Notes under the pieces: model-generated | Databases searched by the model: none | What the model was told of the DNA's origin: nothing | Seen by the model: the letters and a program-made list of their open reading frames with translations, nothing else | DNA from: Dyella sp. ASV24 | GTDB taxonomy: Bacteria; Pseudomonadota; Gammaproteobacteria; Xanthomonadales; Rhodanobacteraceae | Direction: 5' to 3' | NCBI RefSeq assembly: GCF_016428905.1 | Contig: NZ_JAELTQ010000010.1 | Span: 1-64,000 of the forward strand | Length of the DNA: 64,000 nt | Translations under genes and position numbers: made by a program | Shown: piece by piece, positions 17,914-26,759 of the stretch | How the letters are laid out: each line of letters starts with the position of its first letter | How positions within the stretch are numbered: position 1 is the stretch's first letter

Positions 17914-17922
17914 GAGGCCCAT

Positions 17923-17960
17923 TCTCGTTTCCCGACTGACTTCATCGTCGGGAAACGGGA
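17923..17960. terminator. Terminator-like hairpin between convergent genes
   Basis: CGTTTCCCGAC (17926-17936) and GTCGGGAAACG (17947-17957) pair perfectly, extendable to 14 bp with a wobble, around a 10-base loop. It lies just after the copper receptor stop and faces the end of the GlxA-type gene. The lack of a T-run lowers confidence as an intrinsic terminator. Confidence 0.55.
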
Positions 17961-18122
17961 TGCCTGCAGAGAAGCGAAGCAGGCGAACGCTGCGCCGTGA
18001 AGACGCACTCGACATGGATGCGGGCGCGGGTACTGATGAAAAGCTTCCGTTTCGCTGTCTTTTTTGCGGAGCTCTGGGTTGATATCGCCACGATTGATCA
18101 CGGCCATAACGTCTCGAGTCGC

Positions 18123-19088
18123 TTACTGGCGTTGCGATACGTGTTGCTTGCGATACTCGGCGGGCGTGACGCCTACGTGCTTATAGAAGGCCCGGCGCAG
18201 CGTGTCGGCATTGGCGAAACCGCATTTGGAGGCGACGAGCTTGGGGGTGTCGTGCCCGTTCTCCAGCAGCGCCCGGGCGGCGGCAACGCGACTGGCTTCC
18301 ACCCAGGCCGCAGGCGTAATCCCCACTTCAGCATGAAACAGGCGTGCGAAATGGCGGGGGCTCAGTCCGGCACGCGTGGCCATGCTTGCAATGCTGTGGT
18401 CCAACTCGGGCGTTGCCGCCACCCAGCGCTGGACTTCCTGTAGTACAGAGCGTCCCATGGGGTGCGATTCGCCTTTTCGACTGAATTGCAGCTGGCCTCC
18501 CGGGCGCTTGAAGTACATGACCAACTGCCCGGCGACACGCTTGGCGATGTCGCGGCCCAGGTCTTCCTCGACCAGAACCAGGGCCAAGTCCAGGCCGGCG
18601 GTAACGCCAGCAGCCGTGCGCAGCTTGCCGTCGCGCACATAGAGGGCATCTTCGTCGATCTGAATCGAGGGGAAGGCGTCGCCCAAGTCGTTCACTGCCG
18701 ACCAGTGGGTAGTGACGCGGCGCCCGTCCAGCAGACCCGTCGCGGCCAGCGCGAATGCGCCCGTGCAGATGGATCCATAGCGTCGACTACGCATGGCCGT
18801 CGTGCGCAGCCATTGCAGGATGTGTTGCGAAAGAATGAGGCGGTTGGCATGTGGAGCGCCGGCAACCAGCAGGGTATCCACACGCTCGCTCCATTCGCCC
18901 GCCACGCCATCGGCCAACAGGCGCACACCGGACGAGCTTTGAATGGGGCCGCGTTGGCAGGCGATGACCCTCAATGCGTAGAAGTCCCTGCCGGCCTCGA
19001 TGTTCGCCTGGGCAAAGACATCCAGCGGTCCGGAAACGTCCAGTAGTTGCACGCCCGGTAGCGCGACAACGGCAATGGTTTTGGCCAT
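18123..19088 (-). CDS. GlxA family transcriptional regulator (DJ-1/PfpI plus AraC)
   Basis: The 321-residue protein has an N-terminal class I glutamine-amidotransferase-like (DJ-1/PfpI) domain: TIAVVALPGVQLLDVSGPLDVFAQAN, the Cys elbow YGSICTGAFALAATGLLDGRRVTTHW, then HRVAGQ-type VAGQLVMYFKRPGGQ. A C-terminal AraC/XylS DNA-binding domain follows with two helix-turn-helices (SIASMATRAGLSPRHFARLF and VASKCGFANADTLRRAFYKHVGVTPAEYR). ATG 19088 (MAKTIAVV) is the family-consistent start. The upstream extension is not needed. It is divergent from the HD-hydrolase gene 121 bases away and probably regulates it and the following catalase. Confidence 0.85.
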   Translation of the reverse strand: MAKTIAVVALPGVQLLDVSGPLDVFAQANIEAGRDFYALRVIACQRGPIQSSSGVRLLADGVAGEWSERVDTLLVAGAPHANRLILSQHILQWLRTTAMRSRRYGSICTGAFALAATGLLDGRRVTTHWSAVNDLGDAFPSIQIDEDALYVRDGKLRTAAGVTAGLDLALVLVEEDLGRDIAKRVAGQLVMYFKRPGGQLQFSRKGESHPMGRSVLQEVQRWVAATPELDHSIASMATRAGLSPRHFARLFHAEVGITPAAWVEASRVAAARALLENGHDTPKLVASKCGFANADTLRRAFYKHVGVTPAEYRKQHVSQRQ

Positions 19089-19209
19089 GGCAGTGAATTT
19101 CTCAGGCGTCCGCATGACGCGTGAAATGGCAGTATATGACGTATTACTGATATTGAGGACATCCACGGAGCTGTCGAGAATAAATATCCCCAGCCTGTGG
19201 AGATCCATC

Positions 19210-19851
19210 ATGTCTTTCAGCATCAATGGCGTTGCCATTCCCGACAGCCAGTTCGCCCGAGAAATCACTGATGTGGTACGGGATTCGGAATCACCGCTGC
19301 TGTTTCATCACTCCAGCCGTGTCTATTACTTCGCCGCGCTTGCCGGCAAACAGCGGGGGCTGAGATTCGATCCGGAGCTTCTTTACTGCGGTTGCATGTT
19401 CCACGACATGGGGTTGACGGTGCAGCACAGCAGTCCAGGCGAACGCTTTGAAGTGGATGGGGCCAATGCCGCGCGTGATTTCCTGAAGCGACATGGCATT
19501 CACCAGCACGATATCGACACCGTGTGGACGGCTATCGCACTACACACCACGCCAGGCATTCCAAAGCACATGCATCCCTTGGTCGCCCTTGTGACTGCCG
19601 GCGTGGAAATGGACGTGCTTGGCCTGACTTATGCGCAGTACACCGACGCAGAGCGCGATGCCGTCGTGAGTGCACATCCCCGTGGACATCAGTTCAAGGA
19701 GGACATCATTCAGGCGTTCTACGACGGCATCAAGCACAAGCCTGATACGACATTCGGCAACGTCAAGGCAAACGTGCTCGCCGACAAGGACCCGCACTTC
19801 CATGCCGGTAACTTCTGCAGCATTATCCGGGGATCGAGCTGGCCTTCGTAA
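19210..19851 (+). CDS. HD domain hydrolase resembling cyanamide hydratases
   Basis: The 213-residue protein has an HD metal-binding core: His34 in [11 protein letters not shown], the His65-Asp66 pair in CMFHDMGL, and later AIALHTTPG with a further His. The order LFHHSSRV ... [12 protein letters not shown] resembles the DDI2/Cah cyanamide-hydratase branch of HD proteins, which hydrate cyanamide to urea. The match is by motif only, so the substrate is uncertain. GGAG lies seven bases before the ATG. Catalase follows after 89 bases in the same direction, and a cyanate locus lies just beyond. Related proteins also include general HD phosphohydrolases. Confidence 0.7.
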   Translation: MSFSINGVAIPDSQFAREITDVVRDSESPLLFHHSSRVYYFAALAGKQRGLRFDPELLYCGCMFHDMGLTVQHSSPGERFEVDGANAARDFLKRHGIHQHDIDTVWTAIALHTTPGIPKHMHPLVALVTAGVEMDVLGLTYAQYTDAERDAVVSAHPRGHQFKEDIIQAFYDGIKHKPDTTFGNVKANVLADKDPHFHAGNFCSIIRGSSWPS

Positions 19852-19940
19852 GGCCCTCGGTACCAGTGAGAGGTTTCGCCTCGGGGGGCAAACGATGCAG
19901 GCCACGCGCCGGCAAGTACTCCATCACTGAGAGGACGGTC

Positions 19941-21425
19941 ATGAAAGACACATCCAAGACACCCGATCTGACTTACGCCAATGGTGCGCCCGTCAGCGAT
20001 AACGTGAACATCCAGACGGCAGGGCCTCGCGGGCCCGCCCTGTTGCAGGACCTCTGGCTGATCGAGAAGTTGGCTCATTTTGACCGCGAAGTCATTCCCG
20101 AGCGCCGCATGCACGCCAAAGGCGCGGCAGCCCACGGCACCTTCATCGTGACGCACGACATCACGCGTTACACCAAGGCAAGGATCTTCGCCGAGGTCGG
20201 CAAACAGACGCCTATGTTTGCGCGCTTCTCCACCGTTGCTGGCGAGCGTGGCGCGGCGGACGCCGAGCGGGATATCCGTGGGTTTGCCCTCAAGTTCTAT
20301 ACCGAGGAGGGCAACTGGGATCTGGTCGGCAACAACACGCCGGTGTTCTTTTTTCGCGACCCGTTGCGCTTCCCGGATCTGAACCACGCGATCAAACGCG
20401 ATCCGCGTACTGGCATGCGCAGCGCGGATAACCAATGGGACTTCTGGAGCCTGCTGCCAGAAGCGCTGCACCAAGTCACCATCATCATGAGTGATCGCGG
20501 CATACCGCGTTCATTTCGTCATATGCATGGTTTCGGAAGTCACACGTACAGTTTCATCAATTCTGCCAACGAGCGGACATGGGTAAAGTTCCATTTCCGC
20601 ACTCAGCAAGGTATCCATAACCTGACCGACGCAGAGGCGGAGGCGCTGGTTGGCAAAGATCGCGAGAGCCATCAGCGCGATCTCCATCGGAGTATCGAGC
20701 AGGGCGATTTTCCTAGGTGGACGTTGTTCATTCAGGTGATGACCAACACGCAGGCCAAGGCGTTGCCGTTCAACCCTTTCGATCTCACCAAGGTATGGCC
20801 CAAGGGTGACTACCCGCTGATCGAGGTTGGCTACTTCGAGCTGAACCGGAATCCGGATAACTTCTTCGCAGAGACGGAGCAGGCCGCTTTCTCGCCAGCC
20901 AACTTCGTGCCTGGCATCAGCTACTCGCCAGACAAAATGCTTCAGGGCCGCTTGTTATCTTACGGCGATGCGCAGCGTTATCGGCTTGGTGTGAATCATC
21001 AGCAGATCCCGATCAATGCGCCGAAATGCCCCTATCACAGCTATCACCGCGACGGAGCGATGCGTACGGATGGCAACGCTGGCGGCGAGCCGTCCTACTG
21101 GCCGAATAGCAAGGGAGCCTGGGCTGACCAGCCCCAACTCAACGAACCACCGATGGAGATCGATGGCGCAGCCGATCATTGGGATCACCGTGTGGACGAT
21201 GACCATTACCTGCAACCCGGCAACCTGTTCCGGAGCATGAGTATGGCGCAGCGTCAGGTGCTGTTCGACAACACTGCGCGAGCCCTGGGTGACGCCAGGT
21301 ATGAAGTGAAACAACGGCATATCGACAACTGCACGAAGGCTGATCCCGCCTACGGCGCAGGTGTCGAGAGCGCTTTGGCAAAGCTTGCCGATAGCCCGCA
21401 TCGCAAGGCGCCCGCGGGGGCGTGA
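19941..21425 (+). CDS. Monofunctional small-subunit heme catalase
   Basis: The 494-residue enzyme decomposes hydrogen peroxide to water and oxygen. The distal catalytic His58 lies in [13 protein letters not shown], Asn131 in [12 protein letters not shown], and the proximal heme Tyr in [14 protein letters not shown] near residue 341. The length, without a C-terminal flavodoxin domain, marks the clade-3 KatA-type. ATG 19941 follows GAGAGGAC. There is no signal peptide, so it is cytosolic. It likely shares a transcript with the HD hydrolase gene upstream. A strong terminator follows at 21493. Confidence 0.92.
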   Translation: MKDTSKTPDLTYANGAPVSDNVNIQTAGPRGPALLQDLWLIEKLAHFDREVIPERRMHAKGAAAHGTFIVTHDITRYTKARIFAEVGKQTPMFARFSTVAGERGAADAERDIRGFALKFYTEEGNWDLVGNNTPVFFFRDPLRFPDLNHAIKRDPRTGMRSADNQWDFWSLLPEALHQVTIIMSDRGIPRSFRHMHGFGSHTYSFINSANERTWVKFHFRTQQGIHNLTDAEAEALVGKDRESHQRDLHRSIEQGDFPRWTLFIQVMTNTQAKALPFNPFDLTKVWPKGDYPLIEVGYFELNRNPDNFFAETEQAAFSPANFVPGISYSPDKMLQGRLLSYGDAQRYRLGVNHQQIPINAPKCPYHSYHRDGAMRTDGNAGGEPSYWPNSKGAWADQPQLNEPPMEIDGAADHWDHRVDDDHYLQPGNLFRSMSMAQRQVLFDNTARALGDARYEVKQRHIDNCTKADPAYGAGVESALAKLADSPHRKAPAGA

Positions 21426-21492
21426 GAGACCAGTACCTCGCACGTCGGCGGAAGTAGGCGGTGATGTCATGCCGTGCGTGCTGCTTATGGCA

Positions 21493-21525
21493 CATCAGCC
21501 AGGCCGGAGTTTGGCCTGGCTGATG
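21493..21525. terminator. Bidirectional terminator between catalase and cynR
   Basis: A perfect 13-bp stem (CATCAGCCAGGCC, 21493-21505, with 21513-21525) closes a 7-base loop GGAGTTT between two convergent genes. The position suits termination from both sides, though a U-tract is short. Confidence 0.7.
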
Positions 21526-21551
21526 ACTCCTCTAGACGACAGTGAAAGGCG

Positions 21552-22445
21552 CTACTTGCGCCGCCGGCCTCGATGGCGATCCGCCAGCACCAGTTCGATG
21601 AACGCTCGGAGCGCGGCACTTTGGTAGGCATCCTTGCGATGCAGCAGCGCCGCCGTGCGCTCAAGCAGGCTAGGGGAAAGTGAAATCACAGAGAGCTCTG
21701 GGTTCTGCTGGGCAATGGCTGCCGGCAGCAAAGTGGACAGGGCGGTGCGCCGCACGATTTCCACCACTGCGCTGATCGAATTGGCTTCGATGGCAACATG
21801 GGGACGAACGCCATGCTGCCTGCAATAGCGGTCAATCTGTTCGCGTGTGGCGAACTCGCCAGAAAGCAGGGCCAGCGACTCATCGTTCAGCGCCTGCAGG
21901 CCCATGGTGCGCTTGCCTGCGCATGGATGTTTCTTGCCCACGACGAGCGCCAGCGTTTCCGCGAGCAGAGGCTGACTCGCGATATCGGGAGAGCGCACCG
22001 GATCGAAGGCGATGCCTGCGTCGAGCTGATCCGCATTGAGCAGCTCCTCGATCCGTTCTTGAGGCATCTCGCGCACAGTCAGGGCAATGCCCGGATAGCG
22101 TTCATGGAACGCTTCCATCAGCGGGCCAATCAAATAGGCGGTGAAGGTGGGGGTTACGCCAAGCCGGAGGGCGCCGCGACTCAGGTCCCGCACGTCATGC
22201 AACGCGCGCCTGCCTTCATCAAGATCCAGTAGCGCACGCCGCGCGTATTGCTGGTAGATCTCGCCCGCGTCCGTCAATCGCGTGGTTCGGCCGCTGCGAT
22301 CGAACAAGACTGTGCCCAGGGTTTCTTCCAGCTGCCTGATCTGCTGCGACAGTGCAGGCTGTGAGACATGGAGCGCCGCTGCCGCCCGGGTGAATCCACC
22401 GTGCTCGGCAACCGCCAGAAAGTAGTGAATGTGGCGCAGCAGCAT
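21552..22445 (-). CDS. cynR: CynR, LysR-type regulator of the cyanate operon
   Basis: The 297-residue LysR regulator has an N-terminal winged helix ([49 protein letters not shown]) and a substrate-binding domain ([37 protein letters not shown]). The [12 protein letters not shown] signature and its place divergent from carbonic anhydrase and cyanase genes identify it as CynR. ATG 22445 matches family length. It probably responds to cyanate and controls cynTS through the palindrome at 22468. Confidence 0.88.
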   Translation of the reverse strand: MLLRHIHYFLAVAEHGGFTRAAAALHVSQPALSQQIRQLEETLGTVLFDRSGRTTRLTDAGEIYQQYARRALLDLDEGRRALHDVRDLSRGALRLGVTPTFTAYLIGPLMEAFHERYPGIALTVREMPQERIEELLNADQLDAGIAFDPVRSPDIASQPLLAETLALVVGKKHPCAGKRTMGLQALNDESLALLSGEFATREQIDRYCRQHGVRPHVAIEANSISAVVEIVRRTALSTLLPAAIAQQNPELSVISLSPSLLERTAALLHRKDAYQSAALRAFIELVLADRHRGRRRK

Positions 22446-22467
22446 GGTGCCATATCCATAAGAATTA

Positions 22468-22484
22468 CCTATGCATTCTATAGG
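22468..22484. promoter_or_regulatory. CynR operator candidate
   Basis: CCTAT (22468-22472) and ATAGG (22480-22484) form an inverted repeat that contains the LysR-type T-N11-A pattern (T22470, A22482). It lies in the 115-bp divergent cynR-cynT intergenic region, just upstream of cynR, the usual autoregulatory position. Confidence 0.55.
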
Positions 22485-22560
22485 AAATAGGTCTTTTACG
22501 TTATGAGTGGCGAGGCGTACCGTGCGCTCTGTCGACCCGCGGGGTCCTGGAGTGACAGCC

Positions 22561-23220
22561 ATGAAAGACATCATCGACGGTTTTCTTAGGTTTCAGCGTG
22601 AGGCGTTTCCCGAGCGCGCGGGGCTCTTTCGGCGGCTGGCCAATCATCAAGCGCCACGTGCGTTGTTCATTTCGTGCTCCGACAGCCGATTGGTGCCGGA
22701 GCTGGTGACCCAGCGCGAGCCCGGCGACCTGTTCGTGATCCGCAATGCCGGCAATATCGTGCCGTCCTACGGCCCGGAACCGGGCGGCGTATCAGCCTCG
22801 GTGGAGTACGCGGTGGCTGCGCTCAAAGTCTCCGACATCGTGATCTGCGGCCACTCCGACTGCGGCGCGATGACGGCCATCGCGTCCTGTGCCTGTCTCG
22901 ATCACATGCCATCCGTGCGCCATTGGCTGCGATATGCGGACTCTGCGCGCGTGGTCAACGAGGCGAGGCATCACAACAGCGAGACCGAGCGCGTGCAGGC
23001 CATGGTGCGCGAGAACGTGATTGCACAGCTGGCCAATCTCAAGACCCATCCCTCCGTACGACTGGCGCTCGACGAAGGTCGCCTGACCCTGCATGGCTGG
23101 GTGTACGACATCGAGTCGGGCGCCATCGATGCGCTTGACGGGACGAGCGATCGCTTCGTTTCGCTTGCGACGCACCCGTATACCTCCGCCATGCCTATCG
23201 CGCGCGCTAGCGCCGCCTGA
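22561..23220 (+). CDS. cynT: Beta-class carbonic anhydrase CynT
   Basis: The 219-residue enzyme has Cys39, Asp41 and Arg43 in [14 protein letters not shown] and His98 and Cys101 in [11 protein letters not shown], the zinc ligands of beta-class carbonic anhydrases. In cyanate operons it hydrates the carbon dioxide released from carbamate so that bicarbonate, needed by cyanase, is not lost. GGAG lies eight bases before the ATG. cynS follows after 31 bases. Confidence 0.92.
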   Translation: MKDIIDGFLRFQREAFPERAGLFRRLANHQAPRALFISCSDSRLVPELVTQREPGDLFVIRNAGNIVPSYGPEPGGVSASVEYAVAALKVSDIVICGHSDCGAMTAIASCACLDHMPSVRHWLRYADSARVVNEARHHNSETERVQAMVRENVIAQLANLKTHPSVRLALDEGRLTLHGWVYDIESGAIDALDGTSDRFVSLATHPYTSAMPIARASAA

Positions 23221-23251
23221 TCCGTTTTCCATTCACAGAGAGCAGAACCCC

Positions 23252-23722
23252 ATGATCCAGTCACAGCATCACCCGTTGGCTCGCCAAGCGTTGGCGGAAA
23301 CCATCATCGCCGCCAAGCTCAAGAAGGATTTGTCCTTCGAGAAGCTCGCCGAAGGGTCGGGTCTTAGCCTCGCCTTTGTCACGGCGGCACTGCTTGGACA
23401 GCACGCCCTGCCAGCGGAAGCCGCCAAGGCCGTCGGCACCAAGCTCGGTCTCGACGAGGATGCCATCGCACTGCTTCAAACCATTCCGTTGCGCGGCAGT
23501 ATCCCGGATCGCGTGCCGACAGATCCCACCATCTATCGCTTCTACGAGATGCTGCAGGTTTACGGCACCACGCTCAAGGCATTGGTCCACGAGAAGTTCG
23601 GCGACGGCATCATCAGCGCAATCAACTTCAAGCTGGATATCCAAAAGATCGACGACCCGGAAGGTGGTTCCCGCGCGGTGATCACGCTCGACGGCAAGTA
23701 CCTGCCGACCAAGCCGTTCTGA
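23252..23722 (+). CDS. cynS: Cyanase (cyanate hydratase) CynS
   Basis: The 156-residue protein is full length. It has the catalytic triad at the E. coli positions: Arg96 and Glu99 in YRFYEML and Ser122 in [10 protein letters not shown]. It converts cyanate and bicarbonate to carbamate, which gives ammonia and carbon dioxide. The N-terminal helical domain ([23 protein letters not shown]) and C-terminal dimer domain ending in [10 protein letters not shown] are intact. It forms a decameric cytosolic enzyme in known members. It is co-transcribed with cynT. Confidence 0.95.
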   Translation: MIQSQHHPLARQALAETIIAAKLKKDLSFEKLAEGSGLSLAFVTAALLGQHALPAEAAKAVGTKLGLDEDAIALLQTIPLRGSIPDRVPTDPTIYRFYEMLQVYGTTLKALVHEKFGDGIISAINFKLDIQKIDDPEGGSRAVITLDGKYLPTKPF

Positions 23723-23742
23723 TCTTCCATCACGCGGATGGC

Positions 23743-23769
23743 TGGCCGGTGCGCTGCGCCTGCCGGCCA
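23743..23769 (+). terminator. Hairpin after cynS
   Basis: TGGCCGG (23743-23749) pairs with CCGGCCA (23763-23769) around a GC-rich loop between cynS and the deaminase gene. There is no T-run, so it may be a pause or attenuator rather than a full terminator. Confidence 0.35.
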
Positions 23770-23810
23770 TCGTCGTACCCACACATGATTTGCACCACCG
23801 AGGTATCCCC

Positions 23811-24278
23811 ATGGATTTTGTAAAGCGCACCATCGACCTGGCCATGAAGAACGTGGAGGAGGGTGGCCGCCCCTTTGCCACGGTGATTGTCCGCGACGGT
23901 GAAGTAGTCGCCGAAAGCCCGAACAGAGTGGCCCAGACCAATGACCCCACCGCACATGCGGAGATACTCGCCGTTCGCGAAGCCTGCAAAAAGCTGGGCA
24001 CCGAGCATCTCACGGATTGCGACTTCTACATCCTGGCGAGCCCATGCCCGATGTGCCTGGGTGCCATGTACTACTGCAGCCCGCGCCAAGTCATCTACAT
24101 CACCACGCGCGAGGATTACGCGCCGTTCTATCGCGACGATCGCAAGTACTTCGAACTGGATACGTTCTACGCCGAGTTCAACAAGCCGATCGATGAGCGT
24201 CGCATGCCGATGATCCAGCAGAAGAGTGCGGAGGCGATCAAGGTTTACCAGCGCTGGAAGGAACTCAACGCGAAGTAG
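23811..24278 (+). CDS. Nucleoside/guanine deaminase (cytidine deaminase-like fold)
   Basis: The 155-residue protein has the zinc motif THAEILAVREAC and SPCPMCLGAMYYC. The catalytic Glu is in HAE and the Cys pair in PCPMC. The C-terminal region KPIDERRMPMIQQKSAEAIKVYQRWKELNAK is typical of the small GuaD-type guanine deaminases rather than TadA tRNA deaminases. It likely converts guanine to xanthine and ammonia. ATG 23811 has GAGG upstream and follows cynS by 88 bases. It may be part of the same nitrogen-salvage unit. Confidence 0.8.
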   Translation: MDFVKRTIDLAMKNVEEGGRPFATVIVRDGEVVAESPNRVAQTNDPTAHAEILAVREACKKLGTEHLTDCDFYILASPCPMCLGAMYYCSPRQVIYITTREDYAPFYRDDRKYFELDTFYAEFNKPIDERRMPMIQQKSAEAIKVYQRWKELNAK

Positions 24279-24295
24279 GACATCTTGGATCAGGC

Positions 24296-24928
24296 CTACT
24301 CCAGCTCGCCCGCTGAGGGTTTGCCGCGAGCGGTTTGCCAGGCGTTGTAATCGTCGGGCGTGTCGATATCCAGAAACGCCGCAGGCAGATCGAACCCTTC
24401 GACGTCCGGAGCGTGCTGCTCCAACAAGGAGCGCGCTCCCAACGCGCCGCTCAAATGCATCAGCTCGTCAACATAGGCCAAGGGGAAGATGCATGGCGGG
24501 CCGAAGTCGCCCTTGTTGTGACACGCAAGAATACGGCCGGGTCGTGCAACATGGGCGGCCAGCATGCGCTCCAGGTCATCCACCTTGATCGCCGGCTGGT
24601 CGGCCAGTATCACCATCAATGACTCCAACGGCGCCGCTTGCGACACCAGTGTCGTGACGCCCGTAGCGAGAGAGCTGCCCATGCCCGTGGCCCAGTCCGG
24701 GTTACTCACCGCACACACGTCCAGATTACTGAGGCAGTCGGTGACGCGGTCACTTTGCGCGCCCACGACCACCACGACCGGATGCAGCCCGGCCGCCAGT
24801 GCGTTCCTGGTGATACGCCGGACCATGGGCTCGCCATCAATGGCGATCAGTTGCTTGAGCGCGCCGTAACGGCTGGAGCTGCCGGCAGCGAGGATCACGG
24901 CACCGATAAGGGTATGCGACGGAGTCAT
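24296..24928 (-). CDS. MobA-like NTP transferase (MocA-type molybdenum cofactor enzyme)
   Basis: The 210-residue protein has the nucleotidyltransferase signature GAVILAAGSSSRYGALKQLIAIDGEPMVRR near the N-terminus, then VVVVGAQSDRV and ILADQPAIKVDDL with the metal-binding Asp. DFGPPCIFP is typical of the MocA / molybdenum cofactor cytidylyltransferase branch. It would attach CMP or GMP to molybdopterin for the hydroxylase encoded next door. Its ATG overlaps the upstream XdhC gene by four bases. It is convergent with the deaminase gene with only 17 bases between. Confidence 0.82.
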   Translation of the reverse strand: MTPSHTLIGAVILAAGSSSRYGALKQLIAIDGEPMVRRITRNALAAGLHPVVVVVGAQSDRVTDCLSNLDVCAVSNPDWATGMGSSLATGVTTLVSQAAPLESLMVILADQPAIKVDDLERMLAAHVARPGRILACHNKGDFGPPCIFPLAYVDELMHLSGALGARSLLEQHAPDVEGFDLPAAFLDIDTPDDYNAWQTARGKPSAGELE

Positions 24929-26019
24929 GGATGTATGGGTGCCTGCGAATGGATGAGCGGGCCGCCGCTCCGGCCATTGCGCGTGGCGAGTATTTCCGCC
25001 GCAATGGCCAGGGCGATCTCCTGCGGTGTTTCCGAGCCGACGTCGAGGCCAGCAGGGGCGTGCAAGCGTTCATCACCCGGAAAGGCGGCTTGTATCTGTT
25101 CGGCGCGCTGCCGTGAGCCAATGACGCCGATGTAGCGCACCGGCGCCGCCATCAAGGGGGCTACATAGGCAAGGTCACGCTCCAGGCGATGCGTCATGAC
25201 CACCACGGACGTCAGGCTGTCGAGTGTTACTGCATTTGTCAGCGTGAGTGGGGTGGCGACCACATAGTGAACGCCATCGTCCACCGGGCTCGCTGTTTCG
25301 CGAGTGCCTACAAGCGTGGTGTGCCAACCAAGTTGATAAGACAGACGGGCGAGCATGCTCGCACCGATGCCGTCGCCGATCACTACCAAGGCATGCGGCG
25401 GCTGCAGGCGCTCGAGCAATACGTCGTGATGTTCGCCAGCGTGGTGCAGGCGAGTTGTCATGGCATGGCCGGGCAGGGTGGCCACCTGTGTCAGGTGCGC
25501 AAGAATTTGCTGCTCCAGCGCGGAGTGGATGATGTTGGTCCATCGGTTGCCGGGGCTTTGGACAATGCGCGACGGACGCCTTGCCACAGCCTGGCCGTCG
25601 GTAGCGAACAACGACGCCATGACGCCGGGAACACGCTGCACCCTCAGTGCCTCGATGGCATGGAGAAAACGCACGTCATCCGGCTCCCGCCACGGCTCAA
25701 TCAATACTTCAAGTTCGCCGCCACAGCCGGTTTCGATCATCACGTCGTAGTTGCTTTCTCGACCGTAGGCGACCACAGCCGGCTCGTCCGCCTCCATCGC
25801 CTGTTGCGCGCGCAGGACGATATCCCGCTGGGGACACCCGCCCGAGAGTTCGCAGACCAAGCGGCCGTCGCGATGCACCAGCATGCTGGCCCCGGCCCGG
25901 CGAAAGGTCGAGCCATGGGTACGTGTGATGGTGACCAGTGCCGCTTCACCCATATCACCACGCAGATCCAGCGCCTGGGCAGCACGGTAGAGCGGTTCAA
26001 ATTCCTGGGTGACGTTCAT
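24925..26019 (-). CDS. XdhC/CoxI family molybdenum-enzyme maturation protein
   Basis: The 364-residue protein has an N-terminal XdhC-CoxI domain (ALVTITRTHGSTFRRAGASMLVHRDG, LSGGCPQRDIV) and a C-terminal Rossmann-type domain (ALVVIGDGIGASMLARLSYQLGWHTTLVG, MTHRLERDLAYVAPLMAAPVRYIGVIGSRQRAEQI). XdhC proteins bind molybdenum cofactor, promote its sulfuration and deliver it to xanthine-oxidase family enzymes. ATG 26019 is preferred over an upstream TTG because it starts the family-like region. It is translationally coupled to the MobA-like gene and divergent from the iorAB-type genes it is expected to serve. Confidence 0.85.
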   Translation of the reverse strand: MNVTQEFEPLYRAAQALDLRGDMGEAALVTITRTHGSTFRRAGASMLVHRDGRLVCELSGGCPQRDIVLRAQQAMEADEPAVVAYGRESNYDVMIETGCGGELEVLIEPWREPDDVRFLHAIEALRVQRVPGVMASLFATDGQAVARRPSRIVQSPGNRWTNIIHSALEQQILAHLTQVATLPGHAMTTRLHHAGEHHDVLLERLQPPHALVVIGDGIGASMLARLSYQLGWHTTLVGTRETASPVDDGVHYVVATPLTLTNAVTLDSLTSVVVMTHRLERDLAYVAPLMAAPVRYIGVIGSRQRAEQIQAAFPGDERLHAPAGLDVGSETPQEIALAIAAEILATRNGRSGGPLIHSQAPIHP

Positions 26020-26237
26020 GAACGCAGTCAGCAACGGGGCGCGTCGATGTTCCGTCAAGCCGGGTAGCGAGCGCCAGTGCGGGGAGGTGAGTTGTTAGAT
26101 GAAAGCCTCTTCACTTGTCTTTTCGCGGGCGGGGAGGAAGATCAAGGGTATTCATGACGGTGCTGCGATGCGGCCTGGGTCCATGGCAGTTCCGGTAGCT
26201 CGCCGCCACCGCGTGCACACCTGCCAGGGAGAACCCG

Positions 26238-26717
26238 ATGATCGCGCTTTCCATCAACGGCCAGGACACCCAGGTCGACGTGCCCGATGACATGCCGCTG
26301 CTATGGGTATTACGCGACGTGCTCGGTCTCAACGGCACCAAGTTCGGGTGTGGCATGGCCCAGTGCGGTGCCTGCACCGTGCATCTGGACGGAGAAGCCG
26401 TGCGGTCATGCGTACTGCCGGTAACCGGTGCCGTTGGCAAGAAGATCACCACGATCGAGGGCCTCAGCGCCACTGACCTCGGCAAGCGAGTGCAGCAGGC
26501 CTGGCTCGGTATCGAAGTGGCCCAATGCGGTTACTGCCAGACGGGCCAGATCATGTCGGCTGCCGCGCTGCTAACTCAAAAGCCGACGCCAACCGACGAA
26601 GACATCGACACAGCCATGTCAGGAAACCTTTGTCGTTGCGGGACCTACGTGCGTATTCGAGCGGCGATCAAGCAGGCTGCTACCGGTCAGATCACCTTGC
26701 CACAGACCATCGCTTAA
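26238..26717 (+). CDS. 2Fe-2S subunit of a molybdenum hydroxylase (IorA-like)
   Basis: The 159-residue protein carries two 2Fe-2S clusters. The plant-type cluster is in [20 protein letters not shown] with a later SCVLP. The second is in [12 protein letters not shown] and [16 protein letters not shown]. This is the small electron-transfer subunit of isoquinoline-1-oxidoreductase / aldehyde dehydrogenase-like enzymes. It starts the operon with the molybdopterin subunit and a cytochrome c. No FAD subunit is encoded nearby, so electrons probably go to the cytochrome. Confidence 0.9.
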   Translation: MIALSINGQDTQVDVPDDMPLLWVLRDVLGLNGTKFGCGMAQCGACTVHLDGEAVRSCVLPVTGAVGKKITTIEGLSATDLGKRVQQAWLGIEVAQCGYCQTGQIMSAAALLTQKPTPTDEDIDTAMSGNLCRCGTYVRIRAAIKQAATGQITLPQTIA

Positions 26718-26759
26718 ACCTCTGGCATTCCATTCACTGCCGACTGTCGAGACTTCGCC

